A stretch of 64,000 nt of DNA from Rotaria sp. Silwood1 (lineage: Eukaryota; Rotifera; Eurotatoria; Philodinida; Philodinidae). Shown in pieces: positions 58,460 to 64,000 of the stretch. A model generated the notes under the pieces. The model was given only the letters and a program-made list of their open reading frames with translations, searched no databases and was not told where the DNA came from. The stretch covers positions 160,725 to 224,724 of the forward strand of contig CAJNOP010000318.1 in assembly GCA_905250075.1 (NCBI GenBank), written 5' to 3'. The translations under genes and the position numbers were made by a program. Each line of letters starts with the position of its first letter. Within the stretch, counting starts at the first letter, position 1.

Positions 58460-61400
58460 TGCTTCGTAGAATTGAAATCAGTTGGTAATCATACAATTCA
58501 TATGTTCAACATGTAGAATAGATGATTTCTTTCGAAAAATATTTACTGATCTCTTTTCTTTAAAACTGTTTATGTTTGCTATTTGGAAAATCTAAAAAAA
58601 GAGCGAAATAATCTTCATTTGTGAACTTGATGTATTGATTGTATGGATATTTTATTTAATTAGAGACTTGAACTATCATATTTGTTTTTGAAGAAGTGAT
58701 ATAACTAGTTTCTTATCGTAACATTGATACATGCACAATACCAAATGATTTATTTGGTGTTCTGATAAAGATAAATACACTTTTTAATAATAAATTCAAA
58801 AAGATGAACATTTCATTTTCTAGTTGTGTGGTTTTGGATAGATTGGCGTAGGGACAAATGTATGGGAAGGCTCTATTTCAAATATTTGTTTGTCTCTTTG
58901 CAGTAAAAATAAACAAAAACCAAGTTTATACACTCTACGGTAGACTTGGAAAAGCTGTTTTTTTTTTTATTATAACTGCCTTCTTGTCCGACAAAACGTT
59001 CCCTCTTACTGAAGTTCTAGATCTGCCGCTGGACTGACAAGTTCAAGCAACACTTTACCCTGTTAACTTTCTTTGTGACCAGATCAAATTCACAGGAATC
59101 ATTAGTTCTAAGACAATCTCTTCGTTACACGATCTCTTGCCAAGAATATATTATGAAACAAACTTTTTAGGTTTATTTTGAGATTTATGCATGTTATCAT
59201 AAAACTAGATATTTAGTTGCAATGCATTATTTTTTTAAAAATACTATAAACTTCATATTTTCGTTCATATAATTTCTATTATCAATATAAAGTTCATCGA
59301 ATTATAGTATCTGGTGGCTCGTTATCAATCAGAAAACAAGTTCTGCGATGCTTGAAATTATATAAAAAAGAACGTACTATTTCACAAGACTTGGAAACTG
59401 TATTTTTATCATTATCTATAAGTAGTCGTATCAGATGAGTCAAAATAATTGCCATATCGTCTATATTACTTATGTCTCTCTAAAAAAAACCAGTCATAAA
59501 AGTTTGCATTTATTTTTCTTACAAGATGCATTCTTGAATTCTCTACAAAAATAAAAATGAACTAGAGATATGCACAAAATATACAGTGTTACAATTATTT
59601 TGATTCATTCTATGATAGAATACCATCGTTATTTATTTCAATCATGAACGAGTTATCTTGTACTACTTAGTTAGGTAATACTTAAATTATTTTTGAGTTT
59701 AAAAACTTGCTAATCGTTTATAATACTAAAATTTAGACATTATCTTGTGAAATATCTTTAAGCATTATGGATTTTTTCTCTCTTAGGTGGACAAATATTA
59801 CAGAAATAATACCTATTAATAAATGTATATTACATCAAATGTTTCAATATCAACCATATATCTGATTTCAATCATATTTCAGATCAAAACAGATCAATAT
59901 AGTCTTGAAATTGATTGTTTGTAAAGAACAAAGCCGCTGAGTTTGTTTGAAACATTTTTTTTGTGATCTTCTTATATATGATTCTAAAGATCCAGTAGTC
60001 TTTTGAAAACTCTTATAAGCTTTGAATTCACTATACTGATCATTATGATTATGTACATATATATTTCAAGATTATATTACTTATAAAATCTTTAATATGG
60101 CTTCATCAATTGTATTGATAACAAGATGATGATTTACTCATCTTTTGTTGGTAAATGAATTCTTAATATTATAGCTTCTATCTATAAGAATATTATACAT
60201 CATAATTTTATTGCATTTAATTTCTTAGCAAAGATGACAATTATTGGAAATAAATCCATGGCTTAATTGAGCAATATATATTTGAAATTGAGATTTACTG
60301 TTGTTATGGTCATACTTTTAAGAAAGATTGTTTCATTTTTATTGGATGTTTTTATATTCTACATGACTTTATGAAAATACTGAATAATTATAGATGAACA
60401 TGCAACATCAAACAATCTATTTGTTACTGTTGTGATAAAATTTGATGGTTCATTATGCACTTTTATGATTTTTTTTCTTTCATTAATAATTCTTTCATTA
60501 TCCTATAAACAAAAAAGAATAGATATATAACATGAATGTATGCAGCATGTTTTCATAGCGTTTGTAGTCAACATACTTTGCTTATAATTAATAGCAAAAA
60601 CATCATCTTCATCATTTGTTTTTATCATTGTCAGTTTTGCTGAACGTGTTGTATGCTCATGATGATGTATAATTATTCACTTCTATGTCCATTAAAAAAC
60701 GTGCTTTTATCAAAGATTGAGTTCATTGTAAAACACATGAATATGTTCATGTGGAGAATTAGAGCGTCGAGAAATATCATTCATTAGTAGGAGTAATGGC
60801 AAGATCACCAAAAGAAAACAGCATCTTTGTTGATCTATTCATTGTACATTTGAACAAGTGATTCCAAGCAAAAATCTAATTTAGTCAAGAAAAATTCTTA
60901 AAAATATTTTACTTTGTATTTCCCGACATTCATGTATATACACTTTACATCATTTTCTACTCGTGATTTCTGATACTGAAATCTAAAACTTTTTTCTAAA
61001 ATATCTTTAATCTTCACCCTTTGCATATACATCATTACAAATATGAGATAATGCTTCAGTATGAATGAAATGATTTGTGACTCTGTTTTTTATATATTTC
61101 AAAGCCAATATTCTGTTTAAAACTGATCAATGTATATGTAGACAAGCAGATTACGTTGCATGGGATTCGGCAATTGTAATGATTTCTCTGAAATCACGCG
61201 CAATGATATTTATGTTGTCAAATCTGTGAGTAAGAAATTTTCTGAAACAGAGAATTTCTCTTTAAAATATGAGCTCAGCAAAAATCTTTCTTGTTTATCA
61301 TTCGTCAATTTTCTATAGTTTCTTCCAAATATTCTTCTGAGCAATCACATGCCAATCACTGGTTTCGGAAACAAATAATGATGGAAGAAGGGAAAAATTC

Positions 61401-61463
61401 ATCATCAGGGTCCCCATCGTAACGACCAAATATAATTGTCGTATCCTCGCCTGGATAAATAGA

Positions 61464-61815
61464 TTGTCAATTCTCATTTTTTCTTTAGAAAATTCCGTGT
61501 ACATTAGAGCAACAATCTCGAATAAACGTCTGGTTGAAAGTGATCAAAATGAAGTGATGAATACATTTATTCGAGATCAAGTTTCCGCTCCATATCCATC
61601 AACGGCAGACATAATTTATTTTCGAAATGTCACTTTGCAAAAGAAACGATGATAAAATCTAAGAAATCGTTGATGATCACAGTCGCTGTACAGATCCGAC
61701 TAAAGCCCATATGACGTCGATCATCTACATGAATAAACAAAATCTTTTCTTCATTGAATCCACTCTATGCGTAACGCGAATTAGTCTGCTAACACAACAT
61801 TTCAGTTTTCAATAA
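61464..61815 (+). pseudogene. Possible decayed coding sequence
   Basis: An ORF at 61464-61652 reads VYIRATISNKRLVESDQNEV and continues to QKKR with little low-complexity sequence. After the stop, an open stretch in another frame (about 61674-61815) begins DHSRCTDPTKAHMTSIIYM. Base composition is less AT-rich than the surroundings. No domain is recognised and no splice sites join the pieces, so a broken gene or transposon remnant is possible but unproven. Confidence 0.2.
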
Positions 61816-63058
61816 CCACGGAAGGATCAACGAAACACAAGCGTTTTCACTAAGCTCCACAAATAGATAACTCTTACTTCCAAGTGGTCGATCTTTTGTA
61901 TAAAACTATCAGATCAGTCGAATCTAAGACCGTTAATGAGAAAGATCAATTTTCCAAAACGTAAATCCGTTTTTTTCGACGAGTAGCTGAAAAATCTTAC
62001 CACAGAACAATTTGACTTGTAGTCTAGACTCACTTTGTCAATGCCATGATCTAACAACTATAACAAAACCTATTCCAAAACATTTTTCTTGTCCCATAAA
62101 CTATCCACAGATTATTCACCACAATGTACGCATTGATAATCTTTGAAAGGAATATTGCCTTTAAGATCTGCAAAAGCCACAATCACAAATCCTATCATTC
62201 ATACCGGATCATATCTCTATTCTTATAATTTTCGTTATTTAAAATAATCCGTGTATTGTTCACATTTTACAATCCAGTTCTGATTCATGTTACAAAACAT
62301 AATTCATACGGTGTTTGTTTTCTCTTTCTACTCAACAAACAATTTTTAGGAGCAACATTAACTCGGTCTTACAGTATAGAAATTCATTTGTTTAAATCAT
62401 CGAAACAATCAAAATGAAAAGAAAAGATTGAAAATAAAACTTTTGAATTGTATTGAAGTATACATAGTCTCGTATTCAAGTATGATTATTGTTGTGAATA
62501 CAATAGAACTGAATTGATGTTGATTATCTCTGTGAATAAAAATACTTTTCAGAATGTTGAACATCATATTTGACTTGTAAACTACACGCAGATTGTTTTT
62601 GTTCGATTATCATGCAAATAAAAAAAGGTTCGAATCGAATCGATACGTCAAATAAAAGTTCGATTTCTCTTCCATTTCGTAAATTTTTATTTCCGTACAA
62701 TATGTGAAAAGTTTCATGGAAGACTCCTAGTTTGAAAACGAATTTCGAGATTAGATATGAAAAGTTTTCGAAGACTAAAGAAGATCATTTCACTACTTGC
62801 CATTTGATAATGGTTGATGTAGTTCTTTACTTTTCTGAAATGCATATGAAAAGCAAATCATCAACCGCTACAAAATATAGAACAACATCTGACTGATGAC
62901 TATGAAAAAAAAATGAAAAGTGCATTTTATATTAATCGGTGTGTATTGTGAATAAAAATATGAATCATTAATGAACAAACGATCGTCTATTAATCAACAA
63001 TATAAATGATCATTAGGCTAATTAGACCAAATCGTATATAAGGAGTGCATACTACTAT

Positions 63059-63111
63059 GAGTAAACATAGCCTGACGAAGAAACATTCGAAACACGTTGC
63101 TAACGTTACTC
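63059..63111 (+). ncRNA. Hammerhead-ribozyme-like motif (weak)
   Basis: CTGACGA (63072-63078) and GAAA (63089-63092) match the hammerhead core CUGANGA...GAAA. They are flanked by GAGTAA (63059-63064) and TTACTC (63106-63111), which are complementary. After the GAAA, ACGTT-GCT-AACGT can form a hairpin. Between the core boxes only a 3-bp stem (GAA/TTC) forms and one base is unpaired, so the fold is imperfect. Hammerheads are known in Penelope-like and other retroelements, but no element is seen here. Confidence 0.2.
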
Positions 63112-63560
63112 TATTGTTTATTTCTTATCCAAATAAAATATCTTAATACGTATTCTATTGATTACGTGATTTCATCCTCAATTTATTTCTTTCGTTGATT
63201 CATCCAAATCGTTTTTGATTAAAAAAATTTTTTTTTTCATTAGCCTTCTTCCTTAATACATCTCCATATATTTTTTGACAACAATCGATTCGAATCCAAA
63301 AAGAAGAAGTTAGATCAAATAAACAGTTCAAATTTTACCAATTCCTAATTGACGAATCGAATCGATTCATATCAAATAATTATTATCAGATTACCTAGCT
63401 AATTCTACTTGTCGGTTCGAAAACGAAAGAATTTTTCTATTCGATGTAGTTTGGGTGTTACAATGGTAGTTTTCTCTAATTATAAGTTTCAATTTTTTAA
63501 AATAAATTTTGCATGAGAGCAAGATGAAATAGGATCTTTGCAGCCCTTTCTAATTTGCAT
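63112..63560. other. Gene-free AT-rich DNA before the terminal repeats
   Basis: No ORF or repeat with definable ends. There is a short local duplication of TTCGAATC/GATTCGAATC-type sequence around 62630 and 63289, but no tRNA fold around either. Confidence 0.45.
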
Positions 63561-63640
63561 TAACTCCGACTCCGAAAAATTTCTTTTATTGGCTCCAACT
63601 CCGACTCCAGTGGAGTTGGAGTCGATTTTCGGAGTCCGGT
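63561..63640. repeat. ACTCCG-rich inverted repeat
   Basis: AACTCCGACTCCGAAAA near 63562 and CCAACTCCGACTCC near 63595 are followed after AGT by GGAGTTGGAGTCG and TTTTCGGAGTCC, their near reverse complements. It forms a GC-richer hairpin in AT-rich DNA. Such ACTCCG units occur as simple repeats in many eukaryotes. Confidence 0.65.
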
Positions 63641-63688
63641 GCAGGCCTCTAGTCTAGTGGGAGTTTGACGTTTCATCGCTGCTTTTCA

Positions 63689-63959
63689 TTCCGAACATCC
63701 GATGTCGAAGTCCGTTCCGAACATCCGTTTTCTTCAAAAAATCGTCATTTTTATGATAAAATATCGGATGTTCGGAATTAGAAAAATACGGATATTCGGA
63801 ACGATCATCGAAAAATAAACGGATGTTCGTAAAATTTTTTAACGGATGTTCGGAACGGCAACGACACGCACATTTCTGTTGAAGAACTGGATAATTTTAA
63901 CGGATGTTTGTAAAAAAAATCACTGGATGTTCGGACCAACAACAAACGGATGTTCGTAG
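63689..63959. repeat. Array of nine copies of a 13-bp motif (CGGATGTTCGGAA)
   Basis: Copies start at 63689 and 63715 (both reverse-complement, TTCCGAACATCCG), then in direct orientation at 63765, 63789, 63820, 63843, 63901, 63924 and 63947. Most carry zero to three changes. Intervals between starts are mostly 23-26 bp, with two of 50 and 58 bp (about double). The spacer sequences are unrelated by eye. This is not a plain tandem repeat; it looks like a regularly spaced site array or a minisatellite with diverged spacers. Confidence 0.8.
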
Positions 63960-63961
63960 GG

Positions 63962-63991
63962 TGTGGGTGCGGGTGTGGGCGTGGGTGTGCT
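63962..63991 (+). repeat. Telomere-like TGTGGG hexamer run
   Basis: In a strict six-base register the sequence reads TGTGGG, TGCGGG, TGTGGG, CGTGGG, TGTGCT. Two units are perfect and two differ by one base. I recall TGTGGG as the bdelloid rotifer telomere repeat. The run is short, degenerate and near the window edge, so it is an interstitial or subtelomeric remnant at most. Confidence 0.55.
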
Positions 63992-64000
63992 GAGAAGATT

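Larger units (their letters stand above)
57292..63060. other. 5.8-kb gene-free region
   Basis: Begins with the 3' UTR of the secreted-protein gene. It holds a hairpin at 58387-58459 and, at 61464-61815, sequence with slightly more coding character than its surroundings. Nothing else was identified; there are no clear splice-linked exons. Confidence 0.5.

Noticed and set aside
62630-62645. GGTTCGAATC, like a tRNA B box
   Set aside because: No A box or cloverleaf at the right distance; it is part of a local TCGAATCGAATCGAT repeat.

Overview
This is AT-rich eukaryotic nuclear DNA. The genes are split by many short GT-AG introns (mostly about 45-80 bp, with a few of 0.5-1.7 kb), and the proteins are clearly metazoan. 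The gene style and a short run of TGTGGG-like hexamers at the right edge (the telomere unit I recall for bdelloid rotifers) suggest a bdelloid rotifer, possibly Rotaria- or Adineta-like. That placement is inference. No rRNA, convincing tRNA or CRISPR array was seen.

Layout. 1049-3762 (+): Src-family tyrosine kinase. 4303-7024 (+): NDR-type Ser/Thr kinase (STK38/tricornered). About 8.5 kb of gene-free DNA follows, holding a hAT-like MITE at 10117-10405. 15592-17661 (+): rhodopsin-class GPCR. Another 8.4 kb gene-free block holds an 18-bp-stem hairpin near 20.3 kb and an imperfect palindrome of about 1.3 kb (23190-24480). 26072-32554 (+): TEX2-like ER lipid-transfer protein with an SMP domain, 14 exons. 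33973-35510 (+): multi-pass ceramidase-like (CREST) protein of the type I recall from plants and bacteria. 39120-41091 (+): cathepsin L-like protease with a foldback element in its long intron. 44147-45293 (-): LRRC72-like leucine-rich-repeat protein. 46463-49059 (+): degenerate Rossmann-fold protein. 49257-52560 (+): proteasome activator PA28-gamma (PSME3). 56771-57291 (+): small secreted cysteine-rich protein. The last 6.7 kb is gene-free apart from possible decayed coding sequence, and ends in an array of a 13-bp motif that runs into the telomere-like hexamers.

The genes do not form an operon or a shared pathway. They are ordinary neighbours with separate functions: signalling kinases, a receptor, ER lipid transfer, lysosomal proteolysis, a probable cilium-associated LRR protein and nuclear proteasome regulation. 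Exon models were built by hand from splice signals and reading-frame continuity, and every junction given keeps frame. The most notable non-genic content is several unrelated inverted-repeat elements, a diverged repeat shared by introns of two unrelated genes, and the motif array with telomere-like sequence at the right end.
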